A stretch of DNA of 64,000 bases from Fructobacillus pseudoficulneus (GTDB lineage Bacteria > Bacillota > Bacilli > Lactobacillales > Lactobacillaceae), in NCBI RefSeq assembly GCF_900108455.1, contig NZ_FNWS01000001.1:62001-126000 (forward strand), written 5' to 3'. The notes under the pieces are model-generated. The model saw only the letters and a program-made list of their open reading frames with translations, made no database searches and had not been told where the DNA came from. Each line of letters opens with the position of its first letter. The stretch's first letter is position 1. Below are positions 43,523 to 52,171 of this stretch, in pieces. The position numbers and the translations under genes were made by a program.

Positions 43523-44531
43523 CAAGCAAGTCGCCAACATGTTCTTCTAACAATGCTCGCACTTCAGCCGTTGTATGGGTTTCCATCAACAGCTGTCGCA
43601 ACTTAGCCGCGTGCGAGAAGCCACGCAGGTAAATCTTGAAGTAGCGCTTCAAAGCCTCGAAGTTTTTCTTGTTGGCCGTTTGATTGACCTCATCGAAGAG
43701 GTCCAACTGCAATTCCAATAATGAAATTGATTCGGCTAGTGTATGATCGACAACTTCTGATTCGAAGGCATAAGGATTATTCAAGACACCCCGACCAATC
43801 ATAATTCCATCAACGCCAGGATGGTCTTTAGCCAACTGCAAGCCGTGCTCGTAGTCCTTGATATCACCATTAATTTGCAACAAAGTATCTGGTGCAAGTC
43901 GGTCGCGCATGGCCACAATATCATCAATTAATTCAAAGTGGGCATCGACCTTTGACATCTCTTTGCGAGTCCGAAGGTGGATTGTCAACACTTGAATGTC
44001 CTGATTAAAGAGCATTTCCAGCCAATCATGGTATTCGTCCGTCTTATAAAAGCCAAGACGAGTTTTAACGGAAACAGGAAGACCGCTTTCCTTAGCTGCC
44101 GCAATCAAGGCGGCTGCTCGATCTGGGTGGCGAATCAAGTCCGAACCGGCATCATTTTTCACGACAGTCCCATCAGGACAACCCATATTCAAATCAACCG
44201 CTTCATAGCCCAATCCAGGCAATACTTTGGCAGCACCAGCAATTGCTTCGGGCTTTGATCCCCAGATTTGCGCAATCGGCATCTGCTCGCCGGGTGCAAC
44301 GGCCAAGCGGCCCTGAACAGAAAACTTAGCTTCCGGATGCACCATTGAGGCGGCATTCGTGAATTCCGTATAGTAGACGTCTGGTCCGCCAGCCTGGGCA
44401 ACTACCCGCCGAAAAATGGTATCCGTTACAGCTTCCATTGGTGCCATCGAGAAAAATGGTCGCTGGTTGCCATCCTTATCCTTGGCCTGATCAACAATCT
44501 TTTGCCAGTAGGCACTCTTTGCAGTGGTCAT
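43512..44531 (-). CDS. dus: tRNA-dihydrouridine synthase
   Basis: 339 residues. The FMN-binding start SMAPMEAVTDTIFRR and the catalytic Cys118 in DLNMGCPDGTVVKNDAG are diagnostic. It reduces uridines in tRNA D loops. RBS AAAGGAGG. Upstream, TGCTAAAAT at 44588-44580 and a small GACCC/GGGTC hairpin in the leader are visible. The stop lies inside a palindrome. Confidence 0.95.
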   Translation of the reverse strand: MTTAKSAYWQKIVDQAKDKDGNQRPFFSMAPMEAVTDTIFRRVVAQAGGPDVYYTEFTNAASMVHPEAKFSVQGRLAVAPGEQMPIAQIWGSKPEAIAGAAKVLPGLGYEAVDLNMGCPDGTVVKNDAGSDLIRHPDRAAALIAAAKESGLPVSVKTRLGFYKTDEYHDWLEMLFNQDIQVLTIHLRTRKEMSKVDAHFELIDDIVAMRDRLAPDTLLQINGDIKDYEHGLQLAKDHPGVDGIMIGRGVLNNPYAFESEVVDHTLAESISLLELQLDLFDEVNQTANKKNFEALKRYFKIYLRGFSHAAKLRQLLMETHTTAEVRALLEEHVGDLLAVK

Positions 44532-44627
44532 AAGCCCTCCTTTCGACCCTGAAATGGGTCCAGTAAAATCAACCTTACCATTTTAGCACGGTTATCTGTC
44601 TTTTTCAAAAATCGTTATTTTTTCGCA

Positions 44628-44649
44628 TAAAAAAAGAGCTTAGCGCTCT
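44628..44649 (-). terminator. Terminator at the end of rdgB
   Basis: AGAGC (44635-44639) / GCTCT (44645-44649) overlapping the stop codon, followed by a seven-T tract on the minus strand. Confidence 0.7.
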
Positions 44650-45248
44650 AATGATTTTACTTCAATTTCTTTAACCAGTTGCGCCAGGGCCCGTGATCGG
44701 TCATGGTAATTGACCACTTCTTCCAAAGACATCTCAGACAAAGTCTTCCCGTTTTCGGCTTCCATGATGTCATCGAGACCACCAATCAAGTCCCCGGACC
44801 GAGCCTCCGTTGCCACCTTGATACCACCGCGGCCTTCAGCCGTCCAAAGCTCGCCAGCCGGACTAACAGCGGCCAAAACGGCTAAGAGATAAGCTGACCG
44901 ATCTTGACCATCTTGATAAAGGCTCAAGATATAATCAATCTCCGCCTGGGTGCCCTTCACCCCCAATTGGTGAAACTCCCGTGAAGAAGTCACACCAAAG
45001 CGATCAGGATAGGCCTGCAAATACAGCCCAGTATCATCCGCCAAAATCCAGTGATTTGGCAGATGTTCATGCACAAATTTTGCCTTGACCTTGGCGTTTT
45101 CTAATTGCGAGTCGGTCGTTTCCGCTGGAAAATCCAGTTTTTCACCAAGAACCTCACGGTAATTAATGATTTGATGACCCATTTTTTGGGCCAAAACCGC
45201 CATTTCTTCAGTCTTAGCTGAATTATTCGAAGCAAAGATGAATTTCAT
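44640..45248 (-). CDS. rdgB: XTP/dITP diphosphatase (Ham1 family)
   Basis: 202 residues. The substrate loop FASNNSAKTEEM and the metal-site motif LADDTGLYLQAYP are family hallmarks. It removes non-canonical purine nucleotides. It is 11 bp after birA and last in bioY-birA-rdgB. Confidence 0.92.
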   Translation of the reverse strand: MKFIFASNNSAKTEEMAVLAQKMGHQIINYREVLGEKLDFPAETTDSQLENAKVKAKFVHEHLPNHWILADDTGLYLQAYPDRFGVTSSREFHQLGVKGTQAEIDYILSLYQDGQDRSAYLLAVLAAVSPAGELWTAEGRGGIKVATEARSGDLIGGLDDIMEAENGKTLSEMSLEEVVNYHDRSRALAQLVKEIEVKSLER

Positions 45249-45259
45249 TTTCCGCCATC

Positions 45260-46285
45260 CTAAAGGTTGAGATTTTCTAACAGCTTGACCTTGGTCACCT
45301 CACCAGCATAGAGCGTTTGGCTGCGACCCGTTTCCGAGTTTAGCAAGACTAAACCGCCCTGATCACTGATATCTTGCACCACACCAGTCAGCGTTTCTGT
45401 TCCAACTTTAACAGTTATCGCATGGTCAATCAAGATAGACAAATCCCGATACTTTCCTAGGTAGCAACCACTGCGGTAAATTTCAGCCATTTCCAGTAAT
45501 TCAATTAAAATCTTGGCCAAAAGTTGGTTTAAATCAACGTTTTCTTCATCCTCGAGTAGCACGGAACCAACTTTACTGGCTAGCGCAGCCGGCCATTGTA
45601 CCGGTAAAACATTGATGGCAAAGCCAATAATCACGGCCGAATATTGCTGGCTTTCAAAGTTAAAGACTCCTTCAGTAATCACACCACCAACCTTGTGTTG
45701 GCGTAAAATCAAATCATTGACCCATTTTAATTTAAAATCTTGCTGAGGAAAGAAAGCCTGCAAACCATTGACTAAAGCAACTGCCGCTGACGTCGTCAAG
45801 AGGCTCGGCACTAGGTCCTCACCCGTCTGAATTGGCAAAGCCAAAGACACATACAGCCCAGCATTCTTCGGCGAATAAAAGTCCCGTCCCTGACGGCCAT
45901 AGCCGCCTGACTGCTCACGGGCAATAAAGGCGCGTGGCTGCAGGCTAGGATGCTTACCGACATACTCTTTGGCGTAGGTTTGTGTCGAATCAATTGTGTC
46001 AAATAAGTGAATTTCTGGCAATGGCAGTAACTGCGTGTCATACTTTTTCAGCCACTTTGCTAAGACGGCCTCCTCTAGTTGACCACTTTGCTGGTAGGCA
46101 TAACCAGTCTTTTTCTTGCTTAAAATGTGATGGCCATCCGCCTTTAACTTTTGAATGGCCTTCCAAATTGATTCCCGGGAAACCCCGACCTGCTGAGCCA
46201 ATTCATCCCCAGAGACGTAGTCACCATGTTGGTCCAACAAACGTGACAATACTTGTTCCTTTGTCGACAAAACCCGTTTTGTCAT
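45260..46285 (-). CDS. birA: Biotin-protein ligase and biotin operon repressor
   Basis: 341 residues. An N-terminal winged HTH (YVSGDELAQQVGVSRESIWKAI, in segments around residues 17-45) is fused to the ligase domain with GYGRQGRDFYSP (biotin-AMP loop) and KWVNDLIL. It attaches biotin to acetyl-CoA/pyruvate carboxylase subunits and represses transcription when biotin is plentiful. A matching operator lies at the head of its own operon. Confidence 0.95.
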   Translation of the reverse strand: MTKRVLSTKEQVLSRLLDQHGDYVSGDELAQQVGVSRESIWKAIQKLKADGHHILSKKKTGYAYQQSGQLEEAVLAKWLKKYDTQLLPLPEIHLFDTIDSTQTYAKEYVGKHPSLQPRAFIAREQSGGYGRQGRDFYSPKNAGLYVSLALPIQTGEDLVPSLLTTSAAVALVNGLQAFFPQQDFKLKWVNDLILRQHKVGGVITEGVFNFESQQYSAVIIGFAINVLPVQWPAALASKVGSVLLEDEENVDLNQLLAKILIELLEMAEIYRSGCYLGKYRDLSILIDHAITVKVGTETLTGVVQDISDQGGLVLLNSETGRSQTLYAGEVTKVKLLENLNL

Positions 46286-46294
46286 GGATACTCC

Positions 46295-46855
46295 TTAGTG
46301 CTGGTTGGCTTCAAATAAGGCCCGGCTGAGCAAAACTGCCAAGAAAACTTTAATTAAATCACCTGGAATAAAGGCAAAATTGGCCACATAGGCTGACCAA
46401 AAATCTAGTCCCTGATTAAGGTGTAGCCACAAAGCCCCAATGCCATAAACAATGATGATATCAACTGCCGCCAAAAGGACAAAGCCTTGCCAGCAGCTTG
46501 GTTCATCACCCAACTTCTTCTTAAAAATCAAACGGTTTAGGCCCCAGTAGGCTGATGGGAAAATCAGCCAAGACCAGAGGTAACCACCAGTTGGGCCAAA
46601 CAAAATCGCTAGGCCACCACGACCGCCCGACAAAACTGGTAGGCCCATTGCCACTAATAACAAAAAGGCTGCCAGAACCAAAGTCCCTCGCTTAGTGCCT
46701 AAAATTAAAACAATCAACATCACGGCCAAATTTTGGACAACAATTGGTACTGGCAAAAAGCCAAGTGGAATACCCGGAATCATTGCAAAAACAATCATGA
46801 GGGCTAAGAAGATTGCCCCCTTGGTTAATTCTTGTAACTTTGAATTCGTGCTCAT
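46295..46855 (-). CDS. bioY: Biotin ECF transporter S component
   Basis: 186 residues, about six membrane helices. GIPLGFLPVPIVVQNLAVML and the GPTGGYLW motif identify BioY. With the ECF energising module encoded elsewhere it imports biotin. It is first in bioY-birA-rdgB, 9 bp before birA. A biotin auxotrophic lifestyle is implied. Confidence 0.95.
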   Translation of the reverse strand: MSTNSKLQELTKGAIFLALMIVFAMIPGIPLGFLPVPIVVQNLAVMLIVLILGTKRGTLVLAAFLLLVAMGLPVLSGGRGGLAILFGPTGGYLWSWLIFPSAYWGLNRLIFKKKLGDEPSCWQGFVLLAAVDIIIVYGIGALWLHLNQGLDFWSAYVANFAFIPGDLIKVFLAVLLSRALFEANQH

Positions 46856-46870
46856 CTTACTTCTACTCCT

Positions 46871-46935
46871 TTAGTAACCTTTTCTATTTTATTACGGTTA
46901 CTAAAAATTTTAGCAAGATTTATTTCGATTGTCAA
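46871..46935 (-). promoter_or_regulatory. bioY promoter with BirA operator
   Basis: TTGACA (46935-46930), 17 bases, TAAAAT (46912-46907). The perfect inverted repeat TTAGTAACC (46871-46879) / GGTTACTAA (46896-46904), spaced by 16 bases, covers the expected transcription start. Arm and spacer lengths fit the known BirA box. Confidence 0.9.
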
Positions 46936-46966
46936 AATAAAAAGGAAACCCTACACGGATTTTCCT
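46936..46966 (-). terminator. Terminator of the yutD-like gene
   Basis: AGGAAA (46943-46948) / TTTCCT (46961-46966), TTTTTATTTT on the minus strand. Confidence 0.75.
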
Positions 46967-46970
46967 CAGA

Positions 46971-47897
46971 TTATTCTTCTGATTTGCGTTCCTTAATAGT
47001 AAAGTTACGCTTCTTTGGCCGACTTTGCTGACTTCTGTTGTTGGTGCCATCGTTCGCTTGTCGCCTTGGCCGCCGTTGGCGGGGCTTTTGACCAGCCTGG
47101 TTCGTACCTTTGTTTCCCTGGGTCTGATCGCCGGACTTGTTAGCACCTTGCTTTGTCAGGCTATCCTTAGCCTGCTTTGGCTTCCGTTGATTGCTTGTTT
47201 TTTTACTTTTACCTTGGCTTGGTTTTGCTTGCCCCTTCGGCCCTTGTTGCTTGCCTGCATTTGATTTTCCGGTATTTGCCTTCTTAGTTCCGGCTTGGGT
47301 CGTTCGTTCTTGTTGCTTAAATTGGTGCTTACGCTTATTACTGCCACCATTTTTCTTAGCACGAGTCCCGCTCTTTTGATTGGCAGCGGACTTTTGCTTA
47401 CTCGTGTCAGCCGTTTCATTTGAATTAGACTTGCGATGATTAGCCGATTTTTTCTTATTATTTGTCTTATGATTGTTGCTTTTCTTTGGATGGTCCTGTT
47501 CCCAGTCAGCCAAGAAATCATGAACCTTCACCGGACGAAATGCCGGAGCATTGTTGGCTAAGACGAAGTAAGGCGCACCAAAGTTGACGTATTCGTACAA
47601 ATAATCAGCTAAAGCCGTAATCTTTTGGTCAGCCGTAACGTCACGATCTTCCTGATAAAAGCCCCGCAGGCGCAACTGGTCAGCAGACAAGTCACCAACA
47701 ATATAATCATATTGCTTGAGCAATGGCGTATAGCGGACGGCCAACTTAGTTGGGTCAAAGGCATCCTTAAAGTTTTCCTGTAAGGTCAACTTTAGGCCAT
47801 CAATCGTAATTTCATCACCAAATACGCTGACCTGAAATTCCTTTTCCCGTTCAGCTTGTTGGTTAATTGTCCGTTCTTTAAGACTTTCGTGATCCAT
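46971..47897 (-). CDS. YutD-like protein with long basic disordered tail
   Basis: 308 residues. Residues about 20-130 are the YutD/DUF1027 domain (LKLTLQENFKDAFDPTKL, QYDYIVGDLSADQLRLRGFY). From about 137 to 308 the protein is almost only Lys, Arg, Asn, Gln, Ser, Thr and Gly, with no hydrophobic core: a highly basic disordered tail, likely RNA- or polyanion-binding. Typical YutD is about 100 residues, so the tail is an extension. It lies just downstream of yunD, a common pairing. Confidence 0.85.
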   Translation of the reverse strand: MDHESLKERTINQQAEREKEFQVSVFGDEITIDGLKLTLQENFKDAFDPTKLAVRYTPLLKQYDYIVGDLSADQLRLRGFYQEDRDVTADQKITALADYLYEYVNFGAPYFVLANNAPAFRPVKVHDFLADWEQDHPKKSNNHKTNNKKKSANHRKSNSNETADTSKQKSAANQKSGTRAKKNGGSNKRKHQFKQQERTTQAGTKKANTGKSNAGKQQGPKGQAKPSQGKSKKTSNQRKPKQAKDSLTKQGANKSGDQTQGNKGTNQAGQKPRQRRPRRQANDGTNNRSQQSRPKKRNFTIKERKSEE

Positions 47898-47905
47898 AAA
47901 TCCTC

Positions 47906-49273
47906 TTATAGCCGTGCTTTCTCAACATTGACCGCTGAGTCACGGTGCTTTTGATAATATTGTGCGAGCAATTCTCGCAAAAAGATGTCGAGCCGAATCT
48001 TAGCCGGCGCCTCGTCCAAAACATCGAAAAAGTCCACCCACCGGTAATGATCCAGGGTTGCAATTTGGTACTTTTCAGACGCCACAACGATGCGACCATC
48101 ATAGACGAGATCACCGGCTGCATTTCGTCCCATTCCCCGGACTAATAACTGCCCAAAGACTTGACCACGAAAGCCTGATCCCTTAACTTTTTGGTTGACC
48201 AATTTGGCCTGATCGCGTTCAAATTCTGACCACAATTCTTCTAATTCACTGCCGGTTAAAGTCACCACCATTGGGTGAATGGCGTGCGGCACTGACTCCA
48301 AAAAGTCTTCGGCCGTGGTCATCCCCGCTGGTAAAGGCTGCAAAAAGAGCCCCGAAGAACAAAAAGCAACCGGTAAATTAGTACTCTCTTGTAAGGCGGA
48401 TAGGCAAGCCTGCCCTTGCTCTGCAACTGTTTGCATTTGATCAAAGTAAACCACTTGATGCGACCGTTCTAACGCAGCACCTTTGTCATGAATGGCTTTG
48501 ATTGTGGCTGCATCACCTGGTTCAACCGCCAGTTGATCAAAAGGGATTGCCTGAGCAACTTTATCGACCACCTGGTGGTTGTCATCTAGCGTTAAATCAA
48601 TTTGTCCGACATGGTCCCCATAGCGCCCTGCAGCGGCTAAGAGAGTCCCATTCTTTAATTCACCTTTTGGTAAAACATGGTGGGTATGGGCACCAATAAT
48701 CACATCGATGTCGTATTCTTCGGCCAGTTCCCGGTCAGTTGGCAAACCCAAATGTGATAGTAAGACCACCAAGTCGGCTTGTGCTCGCAATTCTGGTAGA
48801 AGCTGGTCTAAGACCGGCTTGACCTCTTTGGGTTCCCAATTCAATGACCGGTAAGTCAGCTCGTAAGGAGCAGTCAGACCAATCACAGCGACTTTGGTAC
48901 CAGCCGCGGTCGTAAAAATTTGATCAGGCTTCGCCCATTTTGGTTGGCGTTCACCTGGCATTTCTTTTAAATTTGCTAATAAAACAGGGTAATTGGCATC
49001 ATCATAAAGGTGGTTCAAATCATCATGAGACATCCCCAGGCCTTCGTTATTACCAATCGTCACAGCGTCATAATGGACTGCATTCATATACTCAACATTT
49101 GCCCGACCAAGGGTCGCATCCGTTAAAGGATGAAACCGGTCGAGGGCATCGCCAATATCAAATTTATAAGTCGTGTCTGCCATTTTTGGTGATTGCAAAA
49201 AGCGAGACACCCGTGGCCACGATTCAAAGTGAGAATGTAAATCATTGGTATGCCGAATCTGAATGGTTTCCAT
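47906..49273 (-). CDS. YunD-like metallophosphoesterase / 5'-nucleotidase
   Basis: 455 residues. The metallophosphatase motifs are RHTNDLHSHFE (D11, H13, H15), FDIGDALD, IGNNEG and IGAHTHHVLPKG, followed by the 5'-nucleotidase C-terminal domain. There is no signal peptide or anchor, so it is cytoplasmic, unlike secreted relatives. The substrate (nucleotide or 2',3'-cyclic nucleotide) is unknown. It is 8 bp before the yutD-like gene. Confidence 0.88.
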   Translation of the reverse strand: METIQIRHTNDLHSHFESWPRVSRFLQSPKMADTTYKFDIGDALDRFHPLTDATLGRANVEYMNAVHYDAVTIGNNEGLGMSHDDLNHLYDDANYPVLLANLKEMPGERQPKWAKPDQIFTTAAGTKVAVIGLTAPYELTYRSLNWEPKEVKPVLDQLLPELRAQADLVVLLSHLGLPTDRELAEEYDIDVIIGAHTHHVLPKGELKNGTLLAAAGRYGDHVGQIDLTLDDNHQVVDKVAQAIPFDQLAVEPGDAATIKAIHDKGAALERSHQVVYFDQMQTVAEQGQACLSALQESTNLPVAFCSSGLFLQPLPAGMTTAEDFLESVPHAIHPMVVTLTGSELEELWSEFERDQAKLVNQKVKGSGFRGQVFGQLLVRGMGRNAAGDLVYDGRIVVASEKYQIATLDHYRWVDFFDVLDEAPAKIRLDIFLRELLAQYYQKHRDSAVNVEKARL

Positions 49274-49330
49274 ATCTTTCCCCCGTTATCTTATCTTATC
49301 ATCAAAGAGCCATTTTCAGAAAGCTTTTAT

Positions 49331-49361
49331 TAAAAAAGTCCCCATCAAATGATGGGGACTT
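49331..49361 (-). terminator. Strong hairpin terminator upstream of yunD
   Basis: Perfect twelve-base arms AAGTCCCCATCA (49336-49347) / TGATGGGGACTT (49350-49361) and TTTTTT on the minus strand. It is the second terminator after pepQ; a 16-codon ORF lies between the two. Confidence 0.85.
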
Positions 49362-49364
49362 CTT

Positions 49365-49415
49365 TTAATTAAGAAACGACACGGTCAAACTCTCTTCTAT
49401 TTCTTTTTTCATCAT
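49365..49415 (-). CDS. Possible 16-codon ORF between two terminators
   Basis: ATG at 49415 reads MMKKEIEESLTVSFLN then stop, immediately before the hairpin at 49361. A weak AAAGAAG RBS precedes it. A possible promoter (TTGTGG, 18 bases, TATGAT) would start a transcript only within the ORF, so expression as peptide is doubtful. It may be a degraded gene end or a small RNA. Confidence 0.2.
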   Translation of the reverse strand: MMKKEIEESLTVSFLN

Positions 49416-49437
49416 AACTTCTTTGCCCCCAAAACCA

Positions 49438-49469
49438 CAAAAAAGCCGAACTCAACTGAGTTCGGCTTC
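49438..49469 (-). terminator. Terminator of pepQ
   Basis: AAGCCGAACTCA (49444-49455) / TGAGTTCGGCTT (49458-49469), TTTTTT on the minus strand. Confidence 0.9.
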
Positions 49470-49486
49470 ACTATTTTTAATTGATA

Positions 49487-50581
49487 TTAATCAACTGGCA
49501 AGACAATCAAATCTTTTGGCAAATCAGCCGTCAAAACTTCGTGACCGTCCTTTGTAATCAAGACATCGTCTTCGATTCGAACGCCACCCTTACCGGCCAA
49601 GTAGATTCCAGGTTCTACCGTCAACAAGTTACCGACTTCAACTTCGTCGCTTGAACGTGATGACAAATATGGTCCTTCGTGGATATCAAGTCCAGCACCG
49701 TGACCAGTTGAGTGTTGATATTCTTCACCGTAACCCTTTTCAGTGATGAAATCACGGGCAACGCGGTCAACTTCAGAAGCAGAAATACCAGCCTTTAGAA
49801 TTTCAATCGTATTTTCGTTAGCTTCCTTGACGATTTCATAGATCTTCTTCAATTCAGGATCAACTTCGCCCATGGCAAATGTCCGAGTAACGTCTGAAGT
49901 ATAACCGTCAACGTAGTAACCAAAGTCAACCGTCACCAAATCACCGGCTTCCAACTTCTTGTCACTAGCCATTCCATGAGGCATGGCTGAACGGTAACCA
50001 GAAGCAACAATCGTTTCAAATGATGGCTTTTCCCCACCAAATTCCTTTTGCAAAACATCCAAACGGTTAGCAACTTCGCGTTCCGTCATCCCAACTTTAA
50101 CTTCCTTCAACAAAGCTTTGAAGGCCTTAATTGATGCCTGAGCGGCCTTGCGCAAAGCAGCTGCCTCTTGTTCGTCCTTGGTTTCGCGCAATGCTTCCAC
50201 TGCCCCAGGAACCGCATCAAAACTAACGTTGGCTGGCAAAAGATCATCCAACTGTTCGTAGAATGAGTATGGCAAATCTGATTCAAAGCCCAACTTTTCA
50301 ATACCAAATTCACGGGCAACTTCCACTGCCTTCTCATAGTATTGACGGGTAATCTTCAATGATACGCCGGCTGGCAAAGTACCATTGTATTCATTTTCAT
50401 AACGAGCATCCGTGATAAAAGCTGCATCAGCCAATGAAACAACTAAAACACCATCACCGGGAACACCAGCAAAACCAATCAAATACTTCATATTTGAAGC
50501 ATTCGAGATAATCATTCCTTGCAAGTCCAACTTCTTCAACAACTTTTGAAACTTTTCCAAACGTTCTTCGTAAAATCCCAC
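49487..50581 (-). CDS. pepQ: Xaa-Pro peptidase, M24B family
   Basis: 364 residues from the GTG at 50581, with GGAGG eight bases before; the frame opens five codons earlier with no RBS. The metal ligands are visible in VTVDFGYYVDGYTSDVTRTF (two Asp), STGHGAGLDIHEGP (His), TVEPGIYL (Glu) and VRIEDDVLIT (Glu). It cleaves proline peptides in the cytoplasm. An aminopeptidase P specificity (pepP) is equally possible. Confidence 0.9.
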   Translation of the reverse strand: MGFYEERLEKFQKLLKKLDLQGMIISNASNMKYLIGFAGVPGDGVLVVSLADAAFITDARYENEYNGTLPAGVSLKITRQYYEKAVEVAREFGIEKLGFESDLPYSFYEQLDDLLPANVSFDAVPGAVEALRETKDEQEAAALRKAAQASIKAFKALLKEVKVGMTEREVANRLDVLQKEFGGEKPSFETIVASGYRSAMPHGMASDKKLEAGDLVTVDFGYYVDGYTSDVTRTFAMGEVDPELKKIYEIVKEANENTIEILKAGISASEVDRVARDFITEKGYGEEYQHSTGHGAGLDIHEGPYLSSRSSDEVEVGNLLTVEPGIYLAGKGGVRIEDDVLITKDGHEVLTADLPKDLIVLPVD

Positions 50582-50713
50582 GGTAAAGCCCTCCAAATTT
50601 TAATTTATCATGCGGCTATTGTAACACAATTTCGACTCCTTCTAAAAGAAAATTCTCATTTTTCTTTAAGAAAGTCAACTTTGCTGCCATTAGCCGATTT
50701 GGCTTTTTGAGCA

Positions 50714-50740
50714 CAAAAAAAGCAGCCAAAGCTGCTTTTC
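50714..50740 (-). terminator. Terminator of rplU-rpmA
   Basis: AGCAGC (50721-50726) / GCTGCT (50731-50736) flanked by A and T tracts; seven T on the minus strand. Confidence 0.85.
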
Positions 50741-50749
50741 TACAAAAAG

Positions 50750-51064
50750 TTAGGCGTTAGCAAGTAACTGATTGTATTCTTCCCGAGTATAAACGGAAAC
50801 TTGGCGCTTGTCGCGTCCCTTGCGTTCAAACTTAACCACACCGTCAGTCAAAGCAAAAAGTGTGTCATCGCCACCCTTTTTAACGTTTTGACCTGGGTAA
50901 ATGTGAGTACCGCGTTGGCGGTAAATGATTGAACCAGCAGTCAAAGATTGTCCATCAGCGACCTTCGTACCTAAACGACGACCAGCTGAGTCACGACCGT
51001 TGGCAGATGATCCCCCCCCCTTGTGGTGGGCAAAGAGTTGCAAGTTATCTTGATTCATCAACAT
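50750..51064 (-). CDS. rpmA: 50S ribosomal protein L27
   Basis: 104 residues. The N-terminus contains [20 protein letters not shown]. In Firmicutes the segment up to LQLF is removed by the Prp protease before L27 enters the ribosome. The first ATG is supported by GGAG nine bases upstream. The Gly codons of HKGGG contain nine G in a row, a slippage-prone tract. It lies 27 bp after rplU, with no prp gene between them. Confidence 0.97.
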   Translation of the reverse strand: MLMNQDNLQLFAHHKGGGSSANGRDSAGRRLGTKVADGQSLTAGSIIYRQRGTHIYPGQNVKKGGDDTLFALTDGVVKFERKGRDKRQVSVYTREEYNQLLANA

Positions 51065-51091
51065 AAGTCTATTCTCCTTTAACAGTGATGA

Positions 51092-51391
51092 TTACGCGAT
51101 GGAATCAATCTTCACGCGTGTATATGGTTGGCGGTGTCCCTGCTTTGTGTGGGAGTGCTTCTTAGGACGGTACTTAAAAGTAACAACCTTCTTTTCCTTA
51201 CCCTGCTTTTCAACAGTTCCAGAAACCTTAGCACCTTCAACAAATGGGGTACCAATCTTTGAGTCAGTCAAGACGACTTGGTCGAAAACAACCTTGTCCC
51301 CTTCTTGTGCGTCCAACTTTTCAACAAAGATGGTATCGCCTTCAGCGACTTTGTATTGCTTGCCGCCAGTAACAATAATTGCGTAGGCCAT
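51092..51391 (-). CDS. rplU: 50S ribosomal protein L21
   Basis: 99 residues. [26 protein letters not shown] is typical, and [23 protein letters not shown] ends the protein (quoted as family landmarks). It binds 23S rRNA. A leader of about 100 bases precedes it. In most Firmicutes the order is rplU-prp-rpmA; here prp is absent. Confidence 0.97.
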   Translation of the reverse strand: MAYAIIVTGGKQYKVAEGDTIFVEKLDAQEGDKVVFDQVVLTDSKIGTPFVEGAKVSGTVEKQGKEKKVVTFKYRPKKHSHTKQGHRQPYTRVKIDSIA

Positions 51392-51522
51392 TATTGGATT
51401 CTCCTTTTATACTTAGACTCACCATCCCTTGGTGACTATTTCTAGCTCTTAAGACCTGAGATGTGTGGTTGTAGCTGCGCTAACAACTAATTAAGTTTAA
51501 CAAAAGTATTAAGAATAATCAA
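51392..51522 (-). promoter_or_regulatory. rplU promoter and L21-type leader
   Basis: TTGATT (51522-51517), 17 bases, TAAACT (51499-51494) on the minus strand. The roughly 100-base leader contains CACCA/TGGTG and GTTGT/ACAAC hairpins. Its position matches the L21 autoregulatory leader; I cannot match the consensus by eye. Confidence 0.55.
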
Positions 51523-51546
51523 GTTTTCAGCCATTATCAGTGCAAA

Positions 51547-52119
51547 TTAAGACTCAAAATCAAAGAGCAACAAACCAGTTTTCTTAGTACGCGTCATCGT
51601 TACTCGCCAAATTTCTCGGAATTCATCCAAAATTTCGTCATAGGTCAAAGCCATTGAATCGCGCAGCCAAAGAGAAACACAGGCCCAAAAGCCAGCCATG
51701 ATGATTTCCCATTGATAGATTAAGTGCATTCGCGCCCGTTCATCATCAATGTCAACTAGCAACTGATTTCGTTGTTCGCGCAAAGCCGCCATTAAACCGG
51801 TCATCAGCTCTGGGTCTTGGTCGTCATTTAAAACAGCATTATAAAGGATTCCTTGCTCAGAAATCACTTCTAAGACTTGTCGAACCCGAAATTTACCAAC
51901 CGTTTTTTCGGTTAACTCACGAATTAGTTCCTGATTCACATCGTCAATCAAGTCCGCTTTATTATTATAGTGTCGGTAGAATGTTCCTCGAGTGACATGC
52001 CCCTTTACCAACAGTTCGGCAATCGAGAAACGGTCCGTCTTAGCTAATAGTTCAATTGCTGCTGACCGCAATACTTGTCTTGAGCGCAACACCCGTGCAT
52101 CTGTTAACTTTCTTGTCAT
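51547..52119 (-). CDS. TetR/AcrR family transcriptional regulator
   Basis: 190 residues from the ATG at 52119 (GGAGAAG upstream; the frame opens five codons earlier at TTG). The N-terminal HTH reads FSIAELLVKGHVTRGTFYRHYNNKADL (segment around residues 33-60). The C-terminal ligand domain is unlike any family I can name. A palindrome AATGACCGTCATT lies inside its own promoter. SMR efflux and pnuC genes just upstream are candidate targets. Confidence 0.9.
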   Translation of the reverse strand: MTRKLTDARVLRSRQVLRSAAIELLAKTDRFSIAELLVKGHVTRGTFYRHYNNKADLIDDVNQELIRELTEKTVGKFRVRQVLEVISEQGILYNAVLNDDQDPELMTGLMAALREQRNQLLVDIDDERARMHLIYQWEIIMAGFWACVSLWLRDSMALTYDEILDEFREIWRVTMTRTKKTGLLLFDFES

Positions 52120-52171
52120 CTGAAACTTCTCCAATCGGTTTTAAAAGGATAAAGTAAATCAACTTGTCTTG

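Noticed and set aside
47025-47379. Plus-strand frames opposite the basic tail of the YutD-like protein
   Set aside because: They arise from antisense reading of Lys/Arg/Gln-rich codons (giving Leu/Cys/Phe-rich text) and have no RBS.
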